Assembly: GCF_950295315.1 (NCBI RefSeq)
Contig: NC_080177.1
Location: 78,151,096-78,215,095 of the forward strand
Origin: Erinaceus europaeus
Taxonomy: Eukaryota; Chordata; Mammalia; Eulipotyphla; Erinaceidae
Direction: 5' to 3'
Length of the DNA stretch: 64,000 bases
Every line of letters starts with the position of its first letter. Positions within the stretch are counted from its first letter, which is position 1. The notes beneath the pieces are model-generated. The model was not told where the DNA came from. It was given only the letters and a program-made list of their open reading frames with translations, and did not search any database. The translations under genes were made by a program, and so were the position numbers. Shown in pieces: positions 1 through 8,755 of the stretch.

Positions 1-158
1 CTGGGCCTGCTCAGGCTCAGTGTAAGCCAGCCACCACTGCCTGCAGCTTTGCTGTCTTCAGACCATGGGCTCTGTGCTCTCCTAGCAGCTTCCCAGCCTC
101 AACTCAAGGCACGCTGCTGCTCAAGTGGGCTTTCTAGAAAGGCACTCTCCTTCCTTCC
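1..158. other. Unique upstream flank
   Basis: No gene, transposon or motif recognised. Confidence 0.5.
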
Positions 159-374
159 TTTTTTTTTTTTTAATTTGTTATTGGATAGAGACAGAAATTG
201 AGAGAGAAGGGGGAGATATAGAGGAAGAGAGACAGAGAGACACCTGCAGACCTGCTTCACTGCCTGTGAAGTGACTCCCCTGCAGGTGGGGAGTTGGAGG
301 CTCCAAGTGGGATCCTAACTGGTCCTTGTGCTTTGCATCACGTGCGCTTAATATGCGCTACCGCCCAACTCCCC
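159..374 (-). mobile_element. SINE (A/B-like), minus
   Basis: T-rich tail at left, GGATAGAGACAGAAATTGAG body, CACCTGCAGACCTGCTTCAC, and tRNA-like head ending GCGCTACCGCCCAACTCCC. Confidence 0.9.
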
Positions 375-401
375 CTTTCTTTCTTTCTGTCTGTCTTTCT
401 G

Positions 402-500
<99 letters not shown>

Positions 501-767
501 GTCTTTCTTTCTGTCTGTCTGTCTTTCTTTCTGTCTTTCTTTCTTTCTGTCTGTCTTTCTTTCTTTCTGTCTTTCTTTCTTTCTTTCTTTCTGTCTGTCT
601 GTCTGTCTTTCTTTCTTTCTTTCTTTCTGTCTTTCTTTCTCTCTGTCTTTCTTTCTGTCTGTCTATCTTTCTTTCTGTCTTTCTTTCTTTCTGTCTTTCT
701 GTCTTTCTTTCTTTCTTTCTTTCTGTCTTTCTTTCTGTCTGTCTGTCTGTCTTTCTTTCTTTCTTTC
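375..767. repeat. (TTTC)n/(TGTC)n microsatellite, about 390 bp
   Basis: Alternating blocks of TTTC and TGTC tetramers with single TCTC/TATC variants, lodged between two minus-strand SINEs. It probably grew from the A-rich tail of the SINE at 768. It is all-pyrimidine on the plus strand and open in several frames, which creates meaningless long open frames. Confidence 0.97.
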
Positions 768-1035
768 AATATTTATTTATTTATTTTGTTACTCTTGTTG
801 TTTTATTGTTGTAGTTATTATTTTTGCTGTTGTTGGATAGGACGGAGAGAAATGGAGAGAAGAAGGGAAGACAGAGAGGAGGAGAGAAAGACAGACACCT
901 GCAGACCTGCTTCACCACCTGTGAAGTGACTCCCCTGCAGGTGGGGAGCCGGGGGCTTGAACCGGGATCCTCACGGTGGTCCTTGTGCTTTGTGCCACCT
1001 GCACTTTATAACCTGCTGTGCTACCGCCCGACTCC
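768..1035 (-). mobile_element. SINE-A, minus
   Basis: Full-length layout: TATTTATTTATT tail, GTTGTAGTTATTATT linker, GGATAGGACGGAGAGAAATGG body, head ending CTACCGCCCGACTCC. Confidence 0.93.
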
Positions 1036-1267
1036 TGTCTGCTTTATTTTCACTTCACCATCTGTGCCTAGCATGATCTCTCCCCTCACAGAAAGCCTCC
1101 AATGGGTGGGTGAGTGGATTCACTCCATTAATGTGAGGCAGCGAACCTTGGTTCTGAAATAAGTTTTCAGAGATCTGACCCCAAGAGCATTTTCTCTCAT
1201 AGCCAGAACCTCAAGCCCTGGCCCCTTGTGCTTTGAAATATCCTGAAAGATGTTAAGAACTCTTTCA
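1036..1267. other. Unique upstream flank
   Basis: No gene or repeat recognised. Confidence 0.45.
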
Positions 1268-1735
1268 CTGGGCTGGGGAGGTAACATAAGTTTATGCAAA
1301 AGACTTTCTTTTTTTAATTTTTAAAAAATCCTTTTAAGCTTTTCTCTTTTTTAAAAAATTTTTTAATCTTTATTATTTATTGGATAGAGTCAGACAGAAA
1401 TTGAGAGGAGGAAGGGTGAGATAGAGAGAAGAGAGACAGAGAGACACCTGCAAACCTGTTTCACCACTCATAAAGCTTTCCCCCTGTAGGTGGGGAGCCG
1501 GGGGCTCGAACCCAGGTCCTTGTGCACTGTAATGTGTGCGCACAACCAGGTGTGCTACCACCCAGCCCTCAAAAAGACTTCCTTGCCTGCGACTGTGAGG
1601 TCTCAGGTTCAGCCCCCAGCACCACAGTAAACCAGAGCTGTGCAGTGTTCTCGTCTCTCTACCTTTCCCAACCTCTGTCTGCTCTGTATCTCCCTCTCTT
1701 TGGAAAATAATAAATAAAATATAAAAAAGATTTTT
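1268..1735 (+). mobile_element. SINE-D, plus, split by a SINE-B
   Basis: Head GGCTGGGGAGGTAACATAAG at 1270-1310 continues at 1571-1735 with TTCAGCCCCCAGCACCACAG and an AATAATAAATAAAATA tail. The interruption is the minus SINE-B at 1311-1570. Confidence 0.75.
1311..1570 (-). mobile_element. SINE-B, minus, nested in SINE-D
   Basis: Flanked by CAAAAGACTTTC (1297-1308) and CAAAAAGACTTCC (1570-1582), the duplicated target inside SINE-D. Head ends GTGTGCTACCACCCAGCCC. Confidence 0.88.
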
Positions 1736-1739
1736 CACC

Positions 1740-2199
1740 GAGGAAGATAACCAGATTTCAGTTTTGAGGACTCCTTCTCAACTCAGCGGTTCCATAGCAG
1801 AGCTGGTTCTGGGTCCCAGGGAGCCAGCAAGGCCAGTCTGCCAAGAGGCCATGACTGACTGTTCTCTGAATGAATGGGGGCGGAGTGGAGAGGGCGAGCC
1901 TTGTCTTGTCTTCTCAATGCTGCCGGACAGATCTGGGCGTCCTTGTAGCTCAGGTATTTGGGTCCTTGATCACTCTTTCAATGGGTGGCCTTGAAGACAT
2001 ACTTTGTTAACTGATGTTAATTAAGGCTGAATTTGAAGGCTACACAGATGGATTCAAGGGACTGGCAAAGGCGCCTCCTTTCACTGGAGCAATGGTGACC
2101 AATAGGATACAACACAAGAAACATGAGTGATTTGAAATTTCCTAGTCATAACATTAAAATAAGTAAAATGAAATTAGTAAATTTAGTTGAAATAACCTT
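1740..2199. other. Unique upstream flank
   Basis: No gene, transposon or motif recognised. Confidence 0.4.
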
Positions 2200-2360
2200 T
2201 AGATTTTTTTTTTTTAATTTACTAACATGAGAGAGAGAGAGAGAGAATGAGTGAGAGAGAATCAGAGCATCACTCTTGGCACATGTGATGCTGGGACTTG
2301 AACTCAGAACCTCATGATCCCAAAATCTTACACTATAGCCATTAGACCATCTCTTGGGAC
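2200..2360 (-). mobile_element. SINE-C-like, minus, diverged
   Basis: T run, GA-rich tract, CATCACTCTTGGCACATGTG, GGGACTTGAACTCAGAACCT and a decayed head. Confidence 0.7.
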
Positions 2361-2492
2361 ACAATCTTTAAACATTTACCCCAGTAAATTACAAATTTCC
2401 TCAACATGATAAATATGGGAATTAATGAGGTATTTTACATTCTTTTTTATTATTAAGCTTGTGAAATCTGTGTATTTTACACTTTGAAATTA

Positions 2493-2800
2493 TCTTTTTA
2501 AATTGCCACCAGACTTACTGCTGGGGCTTAGAGCTTGCATGGGAATCCACCACTCCTGGGGGCCATTTGTTTCCTTTTTTTTCTTTATTTGATAGGGGGG
2601 GCAGAGAGAGAGAGGGAGAGAGAGAGAGAGGAATTGAAATGGGAGGAAGAGAGAAAGAAAGAGGGAGGGAGAGAAAGAGAAACACCTGCAATATTTGCTT
2701 CACTGCTTGTGAAGCTTCCTACCAGTAGGTGGGGTTTGGGGCCTTAAAGTGGGGTCCTTGCACACTGAAATACGTGCGTGTTACCAGGTGCACCTCCCCT
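2493..2800 (-). mobile_element. SINE-B with extended tail, minus, diverged
   Basis: Contains the 3' extension TTACTGCTGGGGCTTAGAGC...CCACTCCTGGGGGCCATTTG, a GA-rich body and CACCTGCAATATTTGCTTCA. Confidence 0.8.
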
Positions 2801-3046
2801 CAGATCTGAACATGCTCTGATTTAGACTCATCACAGTTTCAGTGTGGAGTATTCTCATGTGACTTGTGAATTCTATAGTTGATGGCACAGCTGGGGACAC
2901 TTCAGGTGGGGAGGGGAAGTGGTCATTCTGGGCCCACTCTGCTGTCCAGATTAAATCTAGATGAAGAAAATGGAGAGGGATGGAATGTGTTTAAATATAT
3001 GACTATCTACCAGGCTTTAGAGAGTGGATTTTAAAGGAATTCTGAT

Positions 3047-3138
3047 AGGGAGCCAGAAGGTGGTGCAGTTGAAGCGTTAGACTCTCAAGCATGGAGTCTC
3101 AGGTTTGATCCCTCGCCAGGGTTATACTCTGGCTCCCC

Positions 3139-3176
<38 letters not shown>

Positions 3177-3202
3177 GACACACAAATACATATTTAAAAA
3201 AG
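3047..3202 (+). mobile_element. SINE-C, plus
   Basis: AGCCAGAAGGTGGTGCAGTT head, TTAGACTCTCAAGCATGGAG, then (CT)n(CA)n and ATATTTAAAAAAG tail. Confidence 0.8.
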
Positions 3203-3407
3203 TTTTTATACAATCAATATGGAAAAATATGTTTATATTTGCTTTACTTAGTTATATGATCCTAATGGAAATGTTAATTTTTTTTTCTTGTCAAAGTTGT
3301 TTTTGGTAATTTTTCTTGAGTTCAAGAATTATTAAAACTAAACTGGATGTGTAATTTCACTTTCAGATTGCCATTTCATTGCCATTTCATTTCATAATCT
3401 CTGTTTC

Positions 3408-3684
3408 TTTCCTTTCTTTTTTTTTGGCTACCAGGATTATTGCTGGGGACTGGTGCCTCCACTATGAATCCACTGCTCCCATCAGCCCTGTTTTTATTTG
3501 ACAAGACAAAGAGAAATTGAGAGGGGAGGAGGAGATAGAGAGGGAGAGAGAAATATAGATACCTGCAGGCCTGCTTCACGGATCAGGAAGCATTATCCCT
3601 GCAGGTGGAGAGTGGGGACTTAAACCCGGGTCTCTATGCATGGTGATGTATGCACTTAACCAGATGTGCCACTGCCCAGCCCCC
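3408..3684 (-). mobile_element. SINE-B with extended tail, minus
   Basis: GGCTACCAGGATTATTGCTG extension, GAGAAATTGAGAGGGGAGG body, head ending GTGCCACTGCCCAGCCCC. Confidence 0.88.
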
Positions 3685-3721
3685 AATAACTTCCATTTAT
3701 TAATTAGAAACTTTTATTCTT

Positions 3722-3800
3722 ATTTTTGTGGTGTTGGAAATAAATCCAGGGTCTCATACATGCAAAGTGTACACTCTACCACTGGACCACGTGTACTGAA
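3722..3800 (-). mobile_element. tRNA-like SINE remnant
   Basis: AAATCCAGGGTCTCATACATG...TCTACCACTGGACCACG looks like the reverse of a tRNA-derived head; old and partial. Confidence 0.4.
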
Positions 3801-3819
3801 AGTTTTCTCTGTGTCATAA

Positions 3820-3975
3820 ACGTGTCACCTTATCCAATCCTGAAAAAAAGCATATAAGGTAGGTTTATTATTATTGTTATTTTTTTTCTGATGAAATGGA
3901 GACATTCAAGTTGCCATGTAAACTTGCCCAAGAGAACGCAGCTGGTAAGTGGTGAGTTGGGTAGGTGGGCCATAT
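3820..3975 (-). mobile_element. MIR, minus
   Basis: Core AACTTGCCCAAGAGAACGCA followed by GCTGGTAAGTGGTGAG, the reverse-complement MIR core, preceded by a degenerate GATGAAATGGAGAC segment. Confidence 0.75.
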
Positions 3976-4211
3976 ACAGCATTTCTCCAAAAAATTAATG
4001 TGAAACTTAACATTCTCTCAAACTGTTCAAATTTTTTGTCTCTGTGAAATCTGTGCTGGTTATAGGTGAAGGGGTGGAGGAGACCACTGGAGGATAAACA
4101 GAGGCAACTCTTGTATAATGGTGCTAGAACTTTGGTGGTGGGTGTGGTGACTTGTAAACACACATAAAGGCATTAAACTATGACCCTAAAATATATTAAG
4201 ATTGTAAGCCA

Positions 4212-4493
4212 GGGATCAGTCGGTAGCACGGTGGGTTAAGCACATGTGGCAAAGTGCAAGGACTGGCTTAAGGATCCCAGTTTGAGCCCTGGGTTCCCCA
4301 CCTGCAGGGGAGTCGCTTCATAGGTGATGAACCAGGTCAGCAGGTGTCTATCTTTCTCTCCCCTTCTCAGTCTTCTCCTCCTCTCTTGATTTCTCTGTCC
4401 TATCCCACAATGATAACATCAATAACAACTATAATAATAACCACAATGAAACAACAAGAGCAACAAAAGGGGGGAAAAAGCAAAAAAAAAAAA
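4212..4493 (+). mobile_element. SINE-A, plus, intact with TSD
   Basis: Perfect 14-bp TSD AAGATTGTAAGCCA at 4198-4211 and 4494-4507; A-rich tail at right. Confidence 0.95.
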
Positions 4494-4535
4494 AAGATTG
4501 TAAGCCAATGTTAATGTACTTTAGGATGCCAGAAC

Positions 4536-4560
4536 ACACACACACACACACACACACACA
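4536..4560. repeat. (CA)n microsatellite
   Basis: About 12 CA dinucleotides between two SINE-A copies. Confidence 0.95.
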
Positions 4561-4583
4561 GATTTTGCTTCTTTTAAGAACAC

Positions 4584-4781
4584 TTTTTTTTAAAGATAGG
4601 ACAGAGAAATGGAGAGATGAGGGGAAGAGAGAGATGGGGAGAGAAAGATAGACACCTGCAGACCTGCTTCACTGCCTGTGAAGTGACTCCCCTATAGGTG
4701 GGGAGCTGGGGACTCGAACCAGGATCCTTACTCCCGGTCCTTTTGCCAGTCTTTGAGCTTTGCACCACGTGCCCGACTCCC
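4584..4781 (-). mobile_element. SINE-A, minus
   Basis: TSD TTAAGAACAC at 4574-4583 and 4782-4791. The 3' linker is short, so this copy is shortened near its tail. Confidence 0.92.
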
Positions 4782-4791
4782 TTAAGAACAC

Positions 4792-5714
4792 CTATTCTAA
4801 GCCCCCTTGCCTTTAAACATTCTAGTAAAAAAAGTTTCTCATTGTGGGTTGAGGTCTGTGCATGTTAAGGCTTATTTGGGAAAATGAACTCCATTGCTAA
4901 TGGGCCCAGACATTTACAAATTGACAGATAGAACCTACTTCATTGTGGGAAAAAAAAAATCTTGACTTATATTATCAAAACCAAAGTTAAAATAATTATT
5001 ATATGTCTTGAACTGACAAGAGTGAAGTCACAACAATTCTGTTTACTTGAAAGTCACACTTATATTGACAGAGTTAAAAGGCATTCCATTAGGCTATAAA
5101 AAGTAAAGCTATCTCACTTGAAAAAAAAAATCCTATCTTGTCAGAGGCCCTATTACCCTGAACATGCCTGATCTCATTGGAAAAAATGTTGTCTTGATTC
5201 AATACACTATTAAAAAAAATCCAGTTATTAGAAACTGTAACTTAAATGTTTAGATTCTGGATGAACATTTAGATTCTGGATGAACATTTCTCGGTGGGAA
5301 AGTTTATCTGGTTTGCTACTTGCAAGTGTGATAGAGATTGAAAAAGTACGTTGGCTTCCGCATCAAGGCCTTTACACACAATGACTGCACAGACATAGCT
5401 TGTCTATTTTTCTTTAGTGTAAAGTATGTTTTCTTTCTGCTCTCCCACTAAACTGTGAACCTTATTCAGAGAGCATCTATAGTTCCCATTTTCTTCATCA
5501 AGGTGCATGACTTAAAATATGTTGTTGTCTTGATGTCTGAATTGCTGTGCTTTGGTATTTCAAAGAGGCTGGTGGGAGTTCTGACTGATGCTTCAAACTC
5601 AGCAGACCACTTGTGACAGAATATAGTGCTTGCTTTCTGAATGCTGTCAAGACACACTCCAGGCAGTGCTAGCTTCTGAAGGATTCAATTCTCTCTACAA
5701 ATTGTAAGGAAGGG
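4792..5714. other. Unique AT-rich upstream flank
   Basis: About 0.9 kb with no recognised gene or transposon. It holds a 19-bp tandem duplication (AGATTCTGGATGAACATTT at 5252-5270 and 5271-5289). Confidence 0.5.
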
Positions 5715-5922
5715 TTTTTTTTTTTTAAAATCCTTTTATTTATTATTGGATGGAGACAGAAATTGAGAGGGGAGGGGAAGAGAGAGGGAGAGAAAGCCAC
5801 CAGCAGCACTGCTTCAACACTGGTGAAGCTTTCCCCCTGCAAATGGGGGACCAGGGGCTTGAACCCGGGTCCTTGAACACTGTAATGTGTGTGCTTGACC
5901 AGGTATTGCCATCGCGTGGCTC
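5715..5922 (-). mobile_element. SINE-B, minus
   Basis: TTTTATTTATTATTGGATGG tail side, CAGCACTGCTTCAACACTGG body variant, head CCATCGCGTGGCT. Last transposon before the promoter domain. Confidence 0.9.
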
Positions 5923-5997
5923 ATAGGAAGGAATTTTACAAGCTTTAATTTTTGTAAAAGGAGATAACCTTTTCAAAGTGCCAAATGCTGTGCCAAG

Positions 5998-6091
5998 AAG
6001 TTGCAAAGCAACTTATAGCATGTGTCTCTGCTACTAACTTAGAGAAGTTACAAAGCAACTTAAGAGAATTTCTCTCCTCTACTAACTAGGT
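5998..6091. repeat. Two-copy tandem duplication, 47-bp unit with a dyad
   Basis: Copy one (5998-6044) begins with the perfect dyad AAGTTGCAAAGCAACTT; copy two (6045-6091) begins AAGTTACAAAGCAACTT, and both contain CTACTAACT. The segment is outside all recognised transposons, 1.5 kb upstream of DPF3 exon 1. Confidence 0.75.
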
Positions 6092-6550
6092 AGCATGAAG
6101 GGGTTAAAACTTCACGATCTGTTCAGCTCTGTTCTTTTTATCTGGTACTGTAGTGAAGATTTTGGAACTTTAAAATAAATAAAAACATTTTTTTTAAGTC
6201 TTGGAGAGGTGATCCGAGAAAGGGTACATAGCCTTGAAGAGCTGACAATTTGTCATCTCCTGTGCATTCTTCTATCCGTCCCCCATTACCGTAGCCATCT
6301 GACCTGATCCAACAGCCTTGGGAGAGTAGCCAGATTGCTGAGAGCCAGCGAGACCCCTCTTCATGATTTAGTTGGATTTCATCCACGCAGCTTCTCTGGC
6401 TGCCCCGCGGAAAAGCCGGAGTTCGTACAAGTTTCCCGGTTTCATCAGGGGTTCGCGAGTGAGGGGTTCCCACCGACTGGCAGCAGGCGTCGACGCTGGA
6501 CACCTGCGGGAAGGGTGGGGGACACCAGCAGCTTCTAGTCACCTTCCATC

Positions 6551-6569
6551 TCACCTGGGAAAGGTGAGT
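6551..6569. other. Inverted pair of splice-donor-like sequences upstream of exon 1
   Basis: TCACCTGGGAAAGGTGAGT reads GGAAAG|GTGAGT on the plus strand and CCCAG|GTGAGA on the minus strand. Both are good donor matches in a CpG-rich setting, and together form CACCTG/AGGTG E-box-like halves. Either could serve an upstream non-coding first exon, but nothing else supports transcription. Confidence 0.25.
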
Positions 6570-6947
6570 CGGGATCGCGCGCGCGTGCCACCCCCGGGAA
6601 GGGACCGCAGCGCCCAGTCCAGCAGCGTGCCGGTTTCTCTTCGCAGCAGGAAGGCCCCCCCCCCCCCGTGTCTCCTTAGCCCTCCGCCGCCCCTGAGCCC
6701 AAATAAAGGTCAGGGCTCCTGGGCTTTCAGAGGTGCCCCTGCCGGCCGGCATCTGGGCATTTCGGAAGTTTCTCTGGTGCACGGCGAGGGGGTGGCGGTG
6801 GGGAACCGCGCAGTGACCCCGGGCTACAGGGGGGGAGCCTGGCACCAGACATGCCTGGGGGAGGGGAGCTGGTGTCCTGGAGTCGCCAGAGCCTGCGGCG
6901 GCTGTGCTTCCCGGAACCAAGTGGGGAAGGTGGCCGAGATAAAGGAA

Positions 6948-6997
6948 AAGAAGAAGAAGAAGAAGAAGAAGAAGAAGAAGAAGAAGAAGAAGAAGAA
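6948..6997. repeat. (AAG)n microsatellite
   Basis: About 16 AAG trinucleotides, purine-only on the plus strand, between the two CpG lobes. Confidence 0.97.
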
Positions 6998-7379
6998 AAA
7001 ACCACTCCGGGCATCAGAATACTAAAAAGCCACAGGACCCGGAGCATGAGCAAATGGCGGGGCACATGCAGTAATTTGTTAGACGAAGCGGCAGCCTTCC
7101 AACTTTTGCACGGGAACCAGGGGATTTGCCCTTTAGGGGGGATTAGAAACTCGATAGGAAAAGCCGAAAGCTAATGAATGGGGTTCAATGGCTTGTTGGC
7201 AGTGCTTAAAAAAATATTTCTGTCCGGGAGCGCAAACTCTCGGCAGCTGTTGAGAAAGTAGAGGCCCAAAGCAAAGTGGAATCAACTCGCGTGCGGTCTC
7301 CGCTTTGCCCAGTCTGAAAAAGAAGCCGCTTGCACGGGTACTGCCCCTTTAAGACCTGCTCGCTCTCGGGCTCTACAAA

Positions 7380-7565
7380 AGGGAGTGACCTCTGGGCTTT
7401 GACAGCTCCCCTAATAACTACCCCCGCGCAGGCCCCGCCCACCGGGCGGCCGGCCGCGCCCATTGGCCGGTGGGCCGGTATCCCGCATTCTGATTGGCTC
7501 GCCGCTTCCCCTGAGCGAACCTTTAGAACTCTGAGACAGACAATATTCTGTTACATTGTAGCAAA
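7380..7565 (+). promoter_or_regulatory. DPF3: DPF3 core promoter and short 5' UTR
   Basis: A GC box (GGCCCCGCCC, 7431-7440) is followed by two inverted CCAAT boxes (ATTGG at 7462-7466 and 7493-7497, 31 bp apart), a spacing seen in NF-Y promoters. There is no good TATA box close to the exon. CCAAT boxes usually sit 60-100 bp before the start of transcription, so initiation is inferred at about 7520-7560, which implies a very short 5' UTR. The segment 7531-7565 carries an inverted pair ACAAT (7540-7544) and ATTGT (7555-7559). The exact start site cannot be read from sequence. Confidence 0.75.
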
Positions 7566-7571
7566 ATGGCG
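7561..7571 (+). promoter_or_regulatory. YY1-type motif over the start codon
   Basis: AAAATGGCGAC (starting at 7563) fits the YY1 consensus AANATGGCGNC exactly and places the initiator ATG inside the motif. It also resembles the TISU translation-initiator element of short 5' UTRs (SAASATGGCGGC), with two departures. Confidence 0.65.
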
Positions 7572-7597
7572 ACTGTCATTCACAACCCCCTGAAAGC
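7566..7597 (+). CDS. DPF3: DPF3 exon 1, coding part (N-terminal 10 codons plus 2 bases)
   Basis: The 32 bases from the ATG translate to MATVIHNPLK and end with GC, the first two bases of an alanine codon, giving MATVIHNPLKA, the N-terminus I know for DPF3. The paralogues differ here (DPF1 starts MATVIPGPL, DPF2 starts MAAVVENVV). The exon ends at 7597 and GTAAGT starts at 7598, a phase-2 donor. An in-frame TAG at 7524-7526 with no ATG in between makes 7566 the first possible start; the context is good (A at -3, G at +4). From family knowledge, DPF3 (BAF45C) is a nuclear subunit of BAF (SWI/SNF) chromatin remodelling complexes with an N-terminal requiem domain, a C2H2 zinc finger and a tandem PHD module that reads acetylated H3; it acts in heart and skeletal muscle development. 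None of those domains is encoded here; they lie in exons beyond the window. Confidence 0.93.
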
Positions 7598-7606
7598 GTA
7601 AGTAAG
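7598..7606 (+). other. DPF3: Splice donor of DPF3 intron 1
   Basis: AAAGC|GTAAGTAAG is a strong U1-type donor with consensus GTAAGT. Intron 1 then continues to the end of the window without a DPF3 exon 2 (expected to encode a peptide like GDQFYKEAIEHC, which is absent in all frames). Confidence 0.9.
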
Positions 7607-7919
7607 ACTCCAAAATGTACATATTCCGCGTGGTTGCAATATGAAAAAAAAGGCGCCTTCTGCGTGCGGAGCGCTGCCGGTGCACGGCGCTTGCAGGAGC
7701 CTGCAGCCGCGGCGGGGCTTCTCTCTCTCTTTCTCTCTCTCTTTTTTCTTTTCGGCTCTTACTTCTTCATCGTCTCTTTTTCACCCTCAGCGCGCAGAAA
7801 TGTCAGGAGATACAATTAGCAAGAAGAAAATTGTTAGGTGTCGGCGGGGTGTAATTGCTGCGGGAGGACTGGAGGCCGGGGAGGGTGCAGGGCAGCCCCG
7901 GGGCGGCGGGGGTCCCAGG

Positions 7920-8060
7920 AGAGCGCGGGCTGCCGGGGGCTTTCCGGGGCTGCGGGGGCTCCGGGGGGCGCTGGGGGGCTGCGGGGGCTCCGGGAGCTGC
8001 GGGGGCTCCGGGAATGCCGGGGGCTCCGGGGAACGCCGGGGGGCTGCGGGGAGAGAGCCC
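7920..8060 (+). repeat. G-rich imperfect tandem (GGGGGCTCCGG / GGGGGCTGCGG units)
   Basis: Short units built from GGGGGCT[C/G]CGGG recur with variants through about 130 bases, giving many runs of 3-6 G separated by short loops on the plus (non-template) strand. This pattern fits G-quadruplex formation and R-loop tendency just downstream of the promoter. Confidence 0.8.
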
Positions 8061-8596
8061 CGCGCCTCGGGAGCCCGCAACCCCGCCCGGCCGCCCCCGG
8101 AGTTTGCAGGCGCTCGCTCGCTCCGCGCCCTGGATCGCTGGCGGGGAGTTTGTGCAAACCTTCCGGAGTTGGGATCCCGCAGGGGGAGCCCCGGGCGGGG
8201 GCCCAGGTGGTGGCGGGGGGGGGGTCTTTCCTGCGGGGGCAGCCCTTGCAGCGTGACGGCGCTCCGGGGAGGGAGGTCGCTGGGGTGTCTGCTCCGGCTA
8301 TTTTTGGGGGCTGGGGGGCGGTGGGCGGTGGTGGGTTCAGCCAGCCGGGTTAAGTCGGGGTGCTGCGGGTCTTCCGGAGGGTGTCGCCGCCCGTGGGGAG
8401 CCCCGAGGAGGGCGGAGGGAAGCCTGGGGGCTCCGCGCCCCGGCGGAGCGAGAGCCGGGCAGGTGCCTCTGGCCGCCGCGGGGAGACCTGGAGCGGACGC
8501 GGGATCCGGGACCCGGGGGGCGGGCGGGCTGGGCCAGCACACACGGGGCCGGTGGGGGCCAGCTCCTGCCTGCCTTTCCTCCTATTTTTCATCCTG

Positions 8597-8755
8597 GCTT
8601 CCTTCCTTCCTTCCTTCCTTCCTTCCTTCCTTCCTTCCTTCTCTCTCTCCTTCCTTCCTTCCTTCCTTCCTTCCTTCCTTCCTTCCTTCCTTCCTTCCTT
8701 CCTTCCTTCCTTCCTTCCTTCCTTCCTTCCTTCCTTCCTTCCTTCCTTCCTTCCT
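8597..8755. repeat. (CTTC)n microsatellite, about 160 bp
   Basis: TTCC tetramers with one short CTCTCTCTCC interruption near 8640; all-pyrimidine on the plus strand, in intron 1 inside the CpG domain. Confidence 0.97.

Larger units (their letters stand above)
5923..6947. other. Unique 5' flank of DPF3
   Basis: Non-repetitive, becoming CpG-rich from about 6380. A 260-codon open frame on the minus strand (6138-6920) has no recognisable domain and crosses the CpG lobe, so it is not called. Confidence 0.5.

Noticed and set aside
294..929. 211-codon open frame rich in FLSFFLSVCLS
   Set aside because: Translation of the TTTC/TGTC microsatellite; the other strand and frames are open for the same reason.
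6138..6920. 260-codon minus-strand open frame upstream of exon 1
   Set aside because: Low-information translation across the upstream CpG lobe; no domain and no splice or poly-A context.
7373..7380. TATA-like CTACAAAA upstream of the promoter
   Set aside because: Weak match about 190 bases before the ATG, with CCAAT and GC boxes downstream of it; a TATA-less CpG promoter fits better.
7787..8542. 251-codon minus-strand open frame in the CpG island
   Set aside because: Proline/arginine-rich by composition only; overlaps other frames equally long; no recognisable motif.
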